Of a DNA stretch of 50,867 bases, positions 1 to 7,911 are shown piece by piece. Both the position numbers and the translations under genes were made by a program. The notes under the pieces are model-generated. The model searched no databases. It was not told the origin of the DNA and saw nothing but the letters and a program-made list of their open reading frames with translations. Positions within the stretch are counted from its first letter, which is position 1; every line of letters begins with the position of its first letter. Origin of the DNA: Lishizhenia tianjinensis (lineage in GTDB: Bacteria > Bacteroidota > Bacteroidia > Flavobacteriales_D > Crocinitomicaceae); NCBI GenBank assembly GCA_943330745.2, contig CALQIX020000025.1, positions 1 to 50,867 on the forward strand, in the 5' to 3' direction.

Positions 1-251
1 AAAAATGCTAATTTAAAGTAGCTAAAATATAGATAATAATGTATTTGTTCAGCCTTTAAATAACTCTTTGAAAAAAATCAATAGTAACTTTTTATTAGCT
101 TTTTCACTCTCGTGAAATAATTGTATATTTGCTCTGTCCCAACGAGGAAATCTTATTTAAAAAAATGCTGATTATTCTGAACCAATTGAAGAATTCGACC
201 CAATGTGGTTTAATATCAATTAACCAACCATGTAATTGTTTTAACTGATTA
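1..251. other. AT-rich region downstream of rel, no supported gene
   Basis: This stretch follows the 3' end of the minus-strand rel gene and runs to the window edge. I see no ORF with family features, no tRNA-like structure and no clear terminator hairpin. A TAnnTTTG-type -7 motif (TATATTTG) lies at 124-131 on the plus strand, but no convincing gene follows it; the longest ATG ORF behind it is only 27 codons. Confidence 0.5.
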
Positions 252-2474
252 TCACTCTTTTTTCTCTTGATTGTCCCATCGAGAAACATTTTGAACACCT
301 TCTACTTGTTCAAATTTTTGCATGAGCAATTCTAAGTGTTCCGTATCGTAAACCATCACTTTGATTTTTCCCTCAAAAATACCATCTTCTGTATCAAAAG
401 CAATGCTTTTCATGTTTACGTTATTCTCTTTGGAGATAATTTCTGTCAATTTGTTTACCAAACCTATTTGGTCAATTCCCATGATTTTTATCGCTGCCTC
501 TCGTTCAGTTAGTTTTTCAGATTTCCATTGTGCTTTCAGGCAACGATACGCCATTTTCGACATCATGTTTTCGGCATTTGGACAATTGTAACGATGCACT
601 TTTATTCCATCTGAAATAGAAATGAATCCAAATACTTTATCTCCTGGAATCGGATTACAGCACTGTGCCATTTTGTATTCAAAACCATTAAAATCATCTC
701 CAATGATCAAGGTATCTTCCTTGGTGTTAATTATTGGCGTTTCGTCAGATTCTATTTTCTTACTCTTGGTTTTTGTAATTTTCTTTTGAAGAATACCGTT
801 TGATTCATCAATGTCTCTCAACTTGGAAAGATCTATCTTCCCCTTAGCAATGCGATAATATAATTCAGTGGCACTGTGCAAGCCAAAATAGTGCGTTAGA
901 AAAGTGATATTGTCTGAATTAAATTTTAGATTGTGCTGCTTGAATTTACGGGTTAATATTTCTCGGCCATCCTGGGCAATTATTTTTCGCTCTTCGTTTA
1001 ACGATGATTTTATTTTTTGCTTGGCCCGAGCGGACACCACAAAACGCAACCAATCCTCAGACGGTTTTTGCTTATTCGATGTGATGATTTCCAATTGATC
1101 TCCATTTTGCAATTGATAACTCAACGGAACCAAGCGATTATTCACTTTTGCACCAATGCATTTGTTTCCGATGTCTGTGTGAATGTCAAACGCAAAATCC
1201 ACAACGGTTGAACCTACTGGCAATACCCGCAACTCTCCTTTTGGTGTGAAAATGTAAATCTCATCGTTGAATAAATTTGATTTGAATTCATTTACAAAAT
1301 CCAAGGCATTCGAATCTGAACTTTCAAGCAGGTCTCGAATTTCGGCAATCCAACGATCGAATTTGTTGTCATCATTTTTAGACTCTTTATAGCGATAATG
1401 TGCAGCAAAGCCTTTTTCTGCTATTTCGTCCATTCGTTTGGATCGAATTTGAACCTCAACCCATTTTCCTTGTGGAGACATTACGGTGGTGTGCAATGAT
1501 TCATATCCGTTGGCTCGTGGAGTAGAAATCCAATCGCGTAATCGTTCAGGACTCGGTTGATAAAAATCCGTCACCAAACTATATATGCGCCAACAATCGG
1601 GTTTTTCTAATTCAACAGGCGTTTCAACAATAATTCGAATGGCAAAAACATCATATACTTCCTCAAAGGGGATGTCTTGGTCTTGCATTTTTTTCCAAAT
1701 CGAGGAAATGGATTTTGTCCGCGCTTTTATTTCATAGATATATCCTTCATGAAGCAAGGTTTCGCGAATAGGTGCAACAAATCGACGAATAAAGCGATTT
1801 CGAACATCTTTGGAGCTCTTTAAACTGGATTCAATTTTTAGATAGGCTTCCGGTTCACAATAGAGCATCGACAAGTCCTCTAGTTCCATTTTAACTGCAT
1901 ACAAACCCAAGCGGTGGGCGAGTGGAGCGTATAAAAATTTCGTTTCAGAAGCAATTTTTAATTGTTTATCCGGGCGCATGCTTCCCAAAGTTCGCATGTT
2001 GTGTAAGCGATCTGCCAATTTTACCAAAACTACCCGAAAGTCATCTGAAATAGTAAGAATCATTTTTCGAAAATTCTCTGCCTGAACAGATGCATTTTCA
2101 TCAAAAACTTCTGGTATTTTGGTGAGACCATCAATTACCCTTCTTACCTTTTTGCCAAATGAATCTTCAATATCTTGCAGGGTAATATACGTATCTTCAA
2201 CGGTGTCATGTAACAAAGCACAAGCCACAGCCGTAGCGTCCAAGTCCATTTCCTCCGCGCAAATACGTGCAACGGCTATGGGATGATAAATGTAGGGTTC
2301 ACCTGATTTTCTTCGAACATCTTTGTGAGCTTCCAAGGCCATATCAAAAGCCTTGCGAATCAATCTTGTTTCTTCGCGACTTCTATCCTTCATGGCTCTC
2401 ATGAGCCCTTTGAAAGCGTTTAGAATTTCTTTTCGCTCTTGAACTAAATCAATTTCAGGATGTTCTTTTGACAC
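252..2474 (-). CDS. rel: Bifunctional (p)ppGpp synthetase/hydrolase (RelA/SpoT family)
   Basis: A full-length 740-residue Rel/SpoT enzyme that makes and degrades the alarmone (p)ppGpp. The N-terminal HD hydrolase domain is intact: the HD pair in ALLHDTVEDT is at about 89-90, and KLADRLHNMRT follows at about 152. The synthetase domain (about 248-362) keeps the NGYESLHTT segment and EVQIRS...AEKGFAAHY. A TGS domain follows at about 404-465 and an ACT domain at about 665-735. With HD and synthetase motifs both kept, it should be bifunctional rather than a RelA-type synthetase only. The start is GTG at 2472-2474: an in-frame TAA lies a few codons upstream and the next ATG (Met25) would cut into the N-terminal helix. 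It begins 8 bp after the fahA stop, so it is probably cotranscribed with ychF and fahA. No terminator is obvious after it. Confidence 0.95.
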   Translation of the reverse strand: MSKEHPEIDLVQERKEILNAFKGLMRAMKDRSREETRLIRKAFDMALEAHKDVRRKSGEPYIYHPIAVARICAEEMDLDATAVACALLHDTVEDTYITLQDIEDSFGKKVRRVIDGLTKIPEVFDENASVQAENFRKMILTISDDFRVVLVKLADRLHNMRTLGSMRPDKQLKIASETKFLYAPLAHRLGLYAVKMELEDLSMLYCEPEAYLKIESSLKSSKDVRNRFIRRFVAPIRETLLHEGYIYEIKARTKSISSIWKKMQDQDIPFEEVYDVFAIRIIVETPVELEKPDCWRIYSLVTDFYQPSPERLRDWISTPRANGYESLHTTVMSPQGKWVEVQIRSKRMDEIAEKGFAAHYRYKESKNDDNKFDRWIAEIRDLLESSDSNALDFVNEFKSNLFNDEIYIFTPKGELRVLPVGSTVVDFAFDIHTDIGNKCIGAKVNNRLVPLSYQLQNGDQLEIITSNKQKPSEDWLRFVVSARAKQKIKSSLNEERKIIAQDGREILTRKFKQHNLKFNSDNITFLTHYFGLHSATELYYRIAKGKIDLSKLRDIDESNGILQKKITKTKSKKIESDETPIINTKEDTLIIGDDFNGFEYKMAQCCNPIPGDKVFGFISISDGIKVHRYNCPNAENMMSKMAYRCLKAQWKSEKLTEREAAIKIMGIDQIGLVNKLTEIISKENNVNMKSIAFDTEDGIFEGKIKVMVYDTEHLELLMQKFEQVEGVQNVSRWDNQEKKE

Positions 2475-2482
2475 GATTACAG

Positions 2483-3745
2483 TTATTTAGCCGGGAGTAT
2501 TTTTGCTGAAACCTCACCGAAACCAATTCGAACTCCATTTCCTTCACAATGACCACGCATGATTACAGTATCGTTATCAAGAATGAATTTTCTTTCCGTT
2601 CCATCTTTTAAGGTTAATGGTTTCGTTCCGCGCCAAGCCAATTCCAACATGGAGCCATAACTATCGGGCGTGGAACCAGAAATTGTTCCGGATCCCATTA
2701 AATCTCCACAACGTATGTTACAACCGTTCACCGTATGATGGGCCAATTGTTGCGCCATATTCCAATACATGTATTTGAAATTAGAGTTGCAAATAGTTGT
2801 TTCTTCTGAATCTTGCGGTTGTAGACCCACTTCTAAATGAATGTCATACGATTTTTTACCCTCAAATTCTAGGTAGGAAAGAACTTCAGGATTTTGTTCA
2901 CCTGTTTCAGTGGAGAATGGTTCAAGCGCATCTAGCGTTACAATCCATGGTGAGATAGAAGAGGCAAAGTTTTTTGCCAAAAAAGGTCCTAGTGGTACAT
3001 ATTCCCAAGCTTGAATGTCGCGGGCTGACCAATCATTGAATAAACACATCCCAAAAATAAATTCTTCTGCTTCCTGAGTGGAAATGGAATCACCCAACGG
3101 TTTTCCATCAAAAGTGACAAAAGCCATTTCTAATTCAAAATCAACTTGTCGAGAAGGAGCGAAAATCGGATTTTCGTTCGGATCTGGTTTGATTTGTCCT
3201 TTAGGTCGATGAATGTCTTGTCCGGATAAAATCACCGAACTCGCTCTGCCGTGATAACCAACGGGAATCCATAACCAGTTAGGCAATAAGGCATTAGCTG
3301 GATCTCTAAACATGGTCCCAACATTCGTTGCATGTTCTTTGCTTGAATAAAAATCGGTGTAATCTCCAATTTGGACAGGCATTTGCATGATTACATCTTC
3401 TATTGGAATCAAAACCTGATCGGCTTTTTCTTGCATTTCGAAATTATCTGACTGCAATAATTCTGAAATTCGATTACGCAATTCTCGGCTAGCTATTTTC
3501 CCTTTTCTCATCATTTCATTCAAAAAACAAGATGAAAAATCCGAGAGTGAAAAAGGTAATTCGCCCAGGTAACCAAGATTATGAACTACTGACATGTCTA
3601 ACACATAATCGCCAATTCTTACACCTACACGAGCGTCTGAATAGCTTGTTTTAAATATTCCAAACGGTAAATTCTGAATCGGAAAATCTGATCCTTCAGG
3701 TACTTCAACCCAAGAAACTAATTGGGGATTATTTGCTTTAATCAT
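2483..3745 (-). CDS. fahA: Fumarylacetoacetase (FahA)
   Basis: A 420-residue fumarylacetoacetate hydrolase, which catalyses the last step of tyrosine catabolism (fumarylacetoacetate to fumarate plus acetoacetate). The N-terminal FAA_hydrolase_N part is followed by the catalytic part with family landmarks: IGDYTDFYSSKEHATNVG (active-site Asp and His), NWLWIPVGYHGRASS, the metal-binding ELEM pair, and FNDWSARDIQAWEY followed by PLGPFLAKNF with its conserved Lys. The length matches animal and bacterial long-form fumarylacetoacetases, not the short FAH-fold isomerases. It lies 18 bp after ychF and 8 bp before rel. None of the other tyrosine-degradation genes (hppD, hmgA, maiA) is in the window, so the pathway must be encoded elsewhere. 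Confidence 0.95.
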   Translation of the reverse strand: MIKANNPQLVSWVEVPEGSDFPIQNLPFGIFKTSYSDARVGVRIGDYVLDMSVVHNLGYLGELPFSLSDFSSCFLNEMMRKGKIASRELRNRISELLQSDNFEMQEKADQVLIPIEDVIMQMPVQIGDYTDFYSSKEHATNVGTMFRDPANALLPNWLWIPVGYHGRASSVILSGQDIHRPKGQIKPDPNENPIFAPSRQVDFELEMAFVTFDGKPLGDSISTQEAEEFIFGMCLFNDWSARDIQAWEYVPLGPFLAKNFASSISPWIVTLDALEPFSTETGEQNPEVLSYLEFEGKKSYDIHLEVGLQPQDSEETTICNSNFKYMYWNMAQQLAHHTVNGCNIRCGDLMGSGTISGSTPDSYGSMLELAWRGTKPLTLKDGTERKFILDNDTVIMRGHCEGNGVRIGFGEVSAKILPAK

Positions 3746-3763
3746 TTTTCAGTTGTTAGATTT

Positions 3764-4861
3764 TTAAACGTTGAATCTAAAATGCATTAAATCGCCATCT
3801 TCGACAACATATTCTTTTCCCTCCACTTTGAATTTTCCTGCATCTTTCACTGCTGCTTCCGTTCCCAAGGTTACAAAATCGTTGTATTTCATCACTTCAG
3901 CGCGAATAAATCCTTTTTCAAAATCTGTATGTATTACACCAGCAGCTTGCGGAGCCGTCATTCCTTTGCGGATCGTCCAAGCACGTACTTCTTTTACTCC
4001 AGCGGTGAAATAGGTTTGTAAATTCAATAAATAATAGGCAGAACGAATCAATCGATTAACTCCTGGTTCTTCTAAGCCTAATTCATCTAAAAATAATTGG
4101 CGTTCTTCATAGGTTTCTAATTCAGTTATATCTGCCTCGATTTTAGCACCAATTACCAAAACTTCTGCTTTTTCATGTTCCACTGCTTTTCGAACAGCAT
4201 CCACGTGATGATTTCCTGTTTTCACCGAAGATTCATCCACATTACACACATACATAACCGGTTTTGAGGTGATTAATTGAAATTTTTGAATGATATCAAA
4301 TTCATCTTGGGTGAAATCTAACCCACGAACAGAAATTCCTTTTTCCAATCCCTCTTTGATTAACAATGAAAGTTCATTTTCTTTCACGGCGTCTTTATCC
4401 CCTGATTTAATTACTCGTGACAAGCTGATTAATTTCTTTTCGATTGTTTCCAAATCTTTAAGCTGCAGCTCAATATCGATTATTTCTTTGTCGCTTATCG
4501 GGTCTACACGACCGTCTACATGTACAATATTATCATCTTCAAAACAACGTAAAACGTGCAAAATAGCATCTGTTTCGCGAATGTTTGCGAGAAACTGATT
4601 TCCTAACCCTTCTCCTTTGGAGGCTCCTTTTACTAATCCTGCTATGTCCACAATTTCCATTGTTGTTGGTACAACGCGTTCTGGATTTACCAAAGATTCA
4701 AGTTTTTCTAACCGCGGATCAGGAACTGAAATCGTTCCGATGTTGGGTTCAATTGTACAAAACGGAAAATTAGCAGATTGCGCTTTTGCATTTGACAAGC
4801 AATTGAACAACGTTGATTTTCCCACATTCGGCAAGCCGACAATTCCACATTTTAATGCCAT
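3764..4861 (-). CDS. ychF: Redox/ribosome-associated P-loop ATPase YchF (OLA1 family)
   Basis: A 365-residue YchF/OLA1 protein, an Obg-related P-loop enzyme that prefers ATP and binds ribosomes. Visible motifs: G1 GLPNVGKST (about residues 9-17), G3 DIAGLVKGAS, and NVDE in place of the NKxD of true GTPases, which is the family signature for ATP preference. A coiled-coil/helical insertion follows the G3 region, and a C-terminal TGS-like domain ends in VEDGDLMHFRFNV. It is the first gene of the minus-strand ychF-fahA-rel operon. A -7 motif lies 18 nt upstream of the ATG and the gene is divergent from ettA. Confidence 0.96.
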   Translation of the reverse strand: MALKCGIVGLPNVGKSTLFNCLSNAKAQSANFPFCTIEPNIGTISVPDPRLEKLESLVNPERVVPTTMEIVDIAGLVKGASKGEGLGNQFLANIRETDAILHVLRCFEDDNIVHVDGRVDPISDKEIIDIELQLKDLETIEKKLISLSRVIKSGDKDAVKENELSLLIKEGLEKGISVRGLDFTQDEFDIIQKFQLITSKPVMYVCNVDESSVKTGNHHVDAVRKAVEHEKAEVLVIGAKIEADITELETYEERQLFLDELGLEEPGVNRLIRSAYYLLNLQTYFTAGVKEVRAWTIRKGMTAPQAAGVIHTDFEKGFIRAEVMKYNDFVTLGTEAAVKDAGKFKVEGKEYVVEDGDLMHFRFNV

Positions 4862-4879
4862 ATATCAATTTATAGGGAA

Positions 4880-4887
4880 CAAAGATA
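4880..4887 (-). promoter_or_regulatory. Bacteroidota -7 motif for ychF-fahA-rel
   Basis: TATCTTTG on the minus strand matches the Bacteroidota consensus TAnnTTTG exactly and lies 18 nt before the ychF ATG. No good -33 TTG element is seen at the usual distance. Confidence 0.55.
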
Positions 4888-4934
4888 AGCATTATACCCA
4901 AAGCGTTGAATGAATTTTAAATCGATTAATTGCT

Positions 4935-4942
4935 TATTTTTG
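4935..4942 (+). promoter_or_regulatory. Bacteroidota -7 motif for ettA
   Basis: TATTTTTG matches TAnnTTTG and ends 16 nt before the ettA ATG. With the ychF motif on the other strand it forms a compact divergent promoter region. Confidence 0.5.
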
Positions 4943-4958
4943 CATAAAATCTAAAAAA

Positions 4959-6644
4959 ATGTCAGACGATAAAAAGATTATATTTTCAATGGTGGGAGTT
5001 TCAAAGCAGACGCCTCAAGGAAAACAAATAATAAAAAACATTTATTTATCCTTTTATTACGGTGCGAAAATCGGAATCATAGGTTTGAATGGTTCAGGTA
5101 AATCTACTGTAATGAAAATTATAGCAGGATTGGATCAGTCATACCAAGGAGACGTCGTATTTTCTCCAGGTTATACGGTTGGATATTTACCACAAGAGCC
5201 CGAATTAGATACCAACAAAACAGTGAAGGAAATTGTGATGGAAGGCGCGCAAGAAACGGTAGATGTGTTGAAAGAATACGAGGAAATCAACAATTCATTC
5301 ATGGATGAGGCCGTATTAAATGATCCCGATAAAATGGATAAGTTAATCGCTCGGCAAGGAGAGGTTCAAGATAAAATTGATGCGTTGGATGCATGGGAAT
5401 TAGATTCAAAACTGGAAAGAGCCATGGATGCCTTGCGCTGTCCACCGGACGATCAATTGATTGGAACACTTTCAGGGGGTGAGAAACGAAGAGTTGCTTT
5501 GTGCAGATTATTATTACAAAATCCGGACGTATTGTTATTGGATGAGCCTACTAACCACTTGGATGCAGAATCAATTGATTGGTTAGAGCAACATTTACAG
5601 CAATATCAAGGAACTGTAATCGCAGTGACCCACGACCGTTATTTCTTGGATAATGTAGCCGGTTGGATTTTGGAATTGGATCGCGGAGAAGGAATTCCAT
5701 GGAAAGGAAACTATTCATCTTGGTTGGAGCAAAAAGGGAATCGCCTGAAAGAGGAAGAGAAATCGGAATCGAAACGACAAAAAATGTTGGCCCGTGAGTT
5801 GGAGTGGGTGCGCATGAATCCGAAAGCGAGACAAGCCAAAAGCAAAGCCCGTTTAACGAATTACGATAAAATGATGGCCGAAGATTCGAAAGAAAAAGAA
5901 GCTAGATTGGAACTACCAATTCCGAATGGTCCACGTTTGGGTATGAATGTGATTGAGGCGAGCAACGTAGCGAAAGCATTTGGAGAGAAATTATTGTATG
6001 ATGATTTGAATTTCAAATTACCACCAGCAGGAATTGTAGGGATAATTGGGCCGAACGGCGCGGGTAAAACCACCATTTTCAAAATGATTATGGAAGAATT
6101 AGCTCCTGATGCTGGTACTTTTTCCATCGGTGAAACGGTGAAAATTGGTTACGTAGATCAAAATCATAAGGACATCAATCCGGATAAAACGGTGTATGAT
6201 GTCGTTTCTGACGGGTTGGAATATATCGAAGTGGGCAATCAGAAAATTATTTCACGCGCATATTTGTCCAAATTTAATTTCAATGGCTCTGATCAAAACA
6301 AAAAAGTGGGAATTCTTTCCGGAGGTGAACGCAATCGCTTGCATTTAGCGATGACCTTGAAAACCGAAGCAAATGTGTTGTTACTGGATGAGCCAACGAA
6401 TGATATCGATATAAATACATTGCGTGCCTTGGAAGAAGGAATTCAAGATTTTGCTGGCTGTGCGGTAGTTGTATCTCACGACCGTTGGTTCTTGGATAGA
6501 ATCTGTACGCATATCTTGGCATTCGAGGGCGATTCACAAGTCTATTGGTTTGAGGGAAGTTACTCCGAATACGAAGAAAACCGCAAAAAACGCATGGGCG
6601 ACGCTGGTCCGAAACGGATCAAATATCGGAAGTTGGTGAAGTAG
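4959..6644 (+). CDS. ettA: Energy-dependent translational throttle protein EttA (ABC-F)
   Basis: A 561-residue ABC-F ATPase with two ABC cassettes and no membrane segments. Cassette 1 has Walker A GLNGSGKST at about 42-50, signature LSGGEKRRVALC and Walker B LLLDEPTNHLD. The interdomain P-site tRNA interaction linker falls at roughly 240-320 and is rich in charged residues (EEEKSESKRQKML). Cassette 2 has GPNGAGKTT, LSGGERNR and LLLDEPTNDID. The start SDDKKIIFSMVGVSK and the total length fit EttA better than Uup or Vga-type factors. EttA binds the ribosomal E site and gates the first elongation steps according to the ATP/ADP ratio. It has its own -7 motif. Confidence 0.94.
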   Translation: MSDDKKIIFSMVGVSKQTPQGKQIIKNIYLSFYYGAKIGIIGLNGSGKSTVMKIIAGLDQSYQGDVVFSPGYTVGYLPQEPELDTNKTVKEIVMEGAQETVDVLKEYEEINNSFMDEAVLNDPDKMDKLIARQGEVQDKIDALDAWELDSKLERAMDALRCPPDDQLIGTLSGGEKRRVALCRLLLQNPDVLLLDEPTNHLDAESIDWLEQHLQQYQGTVIAVTHDRYFLDNVAGWILELDRGEGIPWKGNYSSWLEQKGNRLKEEEKSESKRQKMLARELEWVRMNPKARQAKSKARLTNYDKMMAEDSKEKEARLELPIPNGPRLGMNVIEASNVAKAFGEKLLYDDLNFKLPPAGIVGIIGPNGAGKTTIFKMIMEELAPDAGTFSIGETVKIGYVDQNHKDINPDKTVYDVVSDGLEYIEVGNQKIISRAYLSKFNFNGSDQNKKVGILSGGERNRLHLAMTLKTEANVLLLDEPTNDIDINTLRALEEGIQDFAGCAVVVSHDRWFLDRICTHILAFEGDSQVYWFEGSYSEYEENRKKRMGDAGPKRIKYRKLVK

Positions 6645-6664
6645 GTAGATAATTTTAGCTTCTT

Positions 6665-6863
6665 TAAGTTGCCGTTAAATAGTTTCAGCGTTCGGTTGTA
6701 AAATAATAGGTCAAGGTAGAAGTCATCTCCGTCGATAATCATTCCAAAATAACCTGGTTAAAGCACGATTCGTTGTTCTGACAACCTGTTGTTTGCTCTC
6801 CTCAATAAGCAAGGATATTTCTTGAACCAAATCAGGTGCATTGTATTTTTCTAGTTCTTGCAT
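6665..6863 (-). pseudogene. Relic of YhcG/DUF1016 PD-(D/E)XK nuclease (internally deleted, frameshifted)
   Basis: Two fragments of one gene family lie back to back in different frames. From the ATG at 6861-6863 the minus strand reads MQELEKYN, then DLVQEISLLIEESKQQV and NRALTRLFWN, typical of the DUF1016 N-terminal domain; this frame stops soon after. At 6742 another frame reads IDGDDFYLDLLFYNRTLK, which matches the C-terminal nuclease core of YhcG proteins (usual form IDGxDFYIDLLFYHRxLK). The middle of the gene, over 200 residues in intact relatives, is missing, and the similarity fades toward 6665 before the catalytic ExK. Seen: two motif-bearing fragments. Inferred: one deletion plus later decay. 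The 3' boundary is approximate. Confidence 0.75.
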
Positions 6864-6899
6864 TCTATTTTCCTATTTTTCCATTAAGAATTCTCAACA

Positions 6900-7115
6900 C
6901 TACGCAGTTGCACCGGAGATAATTTGTATCTCCTCCTCCGTTAAACCATACAATTCATAAACCATCTGATCGATTTCTTTGTCCGTTTTGTCAATCTCGG
7001 CTTTCAGTGCCAGCGCTTTCTTTTTGTTTTCTTCGAATAATTCCAATCACTCAAACTCGTCTTTTTTGCTTAAGGGCTTGCCTTTCACAGCTTTGATGGA
7101 TTTGTTTAACTCCTT
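6900..7115 (-). pseudogene. Relic: C-terminal tail of a restriction-type N6-adenine DNA methyltransferase
   Basis: The minus strand encodes LKELNKSIKAVKGKPLSKKD, then EFE, then TGA (7047-7049), then LELFEENKKKALALKAEIDK and TDKEIDQMVYELYGLTEEE, ending at a TAG (6900-6902). The tail IDxxVYxLYGLTxEEI is the usual C-terminus of Eco57I/TaqI-type and related restriction methyltransferases. I expect a Trp (TGG) where the TGA stands, so this looks like a nonsense mutation. Coding similarity ends at about 7115, exactly where a 25-bp repeat begins, and the whole N-terminal catalytic part is absent. The YhcG/DUF1016 relic follows 37 bp downstream in the same direction, so the two were probably adjacent genes of one defence operon. 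Confidence 0.75.
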
Positions 7116-7266
7116 GAGGGGAGATTGAGAGGGGTGAAAAGATGTTAAGTTAAATAGTATCACCTCCCTCGGTCCCTCCTCGAGGAGGGAAGAAAGCCTA
7201 ATCCTTTGCGGGATGATTAAAGAGGGAAGAAAACCTCTCCACTTGAGGGGAGATTGAGAGGTGTGA
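7113..7266. repeat. Small repeat element: 25-bp direct repeats around a perfect palindrome
   Basis: Two direct repeats, 7113-7137 and 7242-7266, agree at 24 of 25 positions (both begin CTTGAGGGGAGATTGAGAGG). Between them lies an 18-bp perfect palindrome, TCCCTCCTCGAGGAGGGA (7173-7190), and several gagggaagaa-type segments. No ORF is seen. The element abuts the truncated methyltransferase relic. It may be one copy of a dispersed, non-autonomous intergenic repeat; a single copy in the window cannot prove that. Confidence 0.55.
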
Positions 7267-7334
7267 TCTTTTAGCTTACTTGAAGTTACGAAAAATCATT
7301 AAGTTAAGCAAGATGTGATTTTAGTTAAGAACAT

Positions 7335-7361
7335 AAAAAAACGACCGAGAAAACCCAGCCG
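7335..7361 (-). terminator. Intrinsic terminator, functional on the minus strand only
   Basis: Read on the minus strand: CGGCTGGG, loop TTTT, CTCGGTCG, then seven T. All eight stem positions pair in RNA, three of them as G-U wobbles. On the plus strand those positions become A-C mismatches, so only minus-strand transcripts fold well. It ends a minus-strand reading frame whose TAG is 24 nt upstream. Confidence 0.6.
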
Positions 7362-7384
7362 TTCGGAAAAATAAAACGCTAATG

Positions 7385-7444
7385 CTATTTCAAATCAAAA
7401 CGATCCAAATTCATCACTTTGGTCCATGGAATGAAAATTATCAT
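7385..7444 (-). other. Short minus-strand ORF or gene relic in front of a terminator
   Basis: A 19-codon frame (MIIFIPWTKVMNLDRFDLK) ends at 7385 just ahead of a good minus-strand terminator. Its codons look like those of local genes. A second overlapping frame starts at 7469 (MNTAIETVYDNF...) and would join it with a frameshift. I do not recognise a family. It may be the remaining ends of a deleted gene, or a very small peptide. Confidence 0.25.
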
Positions 7445-7554
7445 ATACCGTTTCAATCGCTGTGTTCATTCTATGTTTTCAGTTGAAAAAGTTAATTTAA
7501 TAAAAGTTATTGTAACTATTTTTTTGTTTTTTCATTATGCATAAGAAAGTTATG

Positions 7555-7562
7555 TATATTTG
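7555..7562 (+). promoter_or_regulatory. -7 motif abutting the padR start
   Basis: TATATTTG matches TAnnTTTG and ends 4 nt before the ATG at 7567. It lies inside the longer reading frame that opens at 7537, which argues for the 7567 start and a leaderless or nearly leaderless mRNA. Confidence 0.45.
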
Positions 7563-7566
7563 TCCT

Positions 7567-7911
7567 ATGTATTCATCAGAACTTTTAAAAGGGACCTTAA
7601 AAACGATTGTCCTTAACTTGTTGAAAGAGCAAGGTAAAATGTACGGTTATGAGATAACCCAGCGTGTTAAAATGTTAAGTAGTGATAAAATTCAAATTAC
7701 CGAAGGGGCACTTTATCCGCTTTTACATGCACTTGAAAAACAAGGAGAGGTTACAACACAAGAGGAGTTTATTGGTAAGCGGGTTAGAAAGTATTATTCA
7801 TTAACTGAAAAAGGAACAGTTTCGGCGAATGAAAAAGTAAATGAGCTTTCTGATTTTATGTTGACCTTGCGCTTCTTGTTGAATTTGGATTCAACTAGTG
7901 CAAATGGTTAA
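7567..7911 (+). CDS. PadR family transcriptional regulator
   Basis: A 114-residue winged-helix protein of the short PadR type. Landmarks: SSELLKGTLKTIVLNLL (first helix), MYGYEITQRV, ITEGALYPLLHALEKQG and RKYYSLTEKG (wing). PadR proteins are usually repressors that respond to a small ligand or to membrane stress. An ATG 30 bp upstream is in frame, but family alignments normally begin at MYS-KELLKG and a -7 motif sits between the two ATGs, so I use 7567. The stop overlaps the start of the membrane protein downstream, which implies translational coupling and suggests that PadR controls its own operon. Confidence 0.88.
   Translation: MYSSELLKGTLKTIVLNLLKEQGKMYGYEITQRVKMLSSDKIQITEGALYPLLHALEKQGEVTTQEEFIGKRVRKYYSLTEKGTVSANEKVNELSDFMLTLRFLLNLDSTSANG

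Noticed and set aside
104..298. 64-codon minus-strand ORF overlapping the 3' end of rel
   Set aside because: It lies partly in another frame of rel, has no family features and no promoter motif.
4290..4598. Plus-strand ORFs antisense to ychF
   Set aside because: They are shadows of a gene with complete YchF motifs.
7537..7566. Upstream ATG that would extend PadR by 10 residues
   Set aside because: A consensus -7 promoter motif lies inside the extension and the family starts at the later Met.
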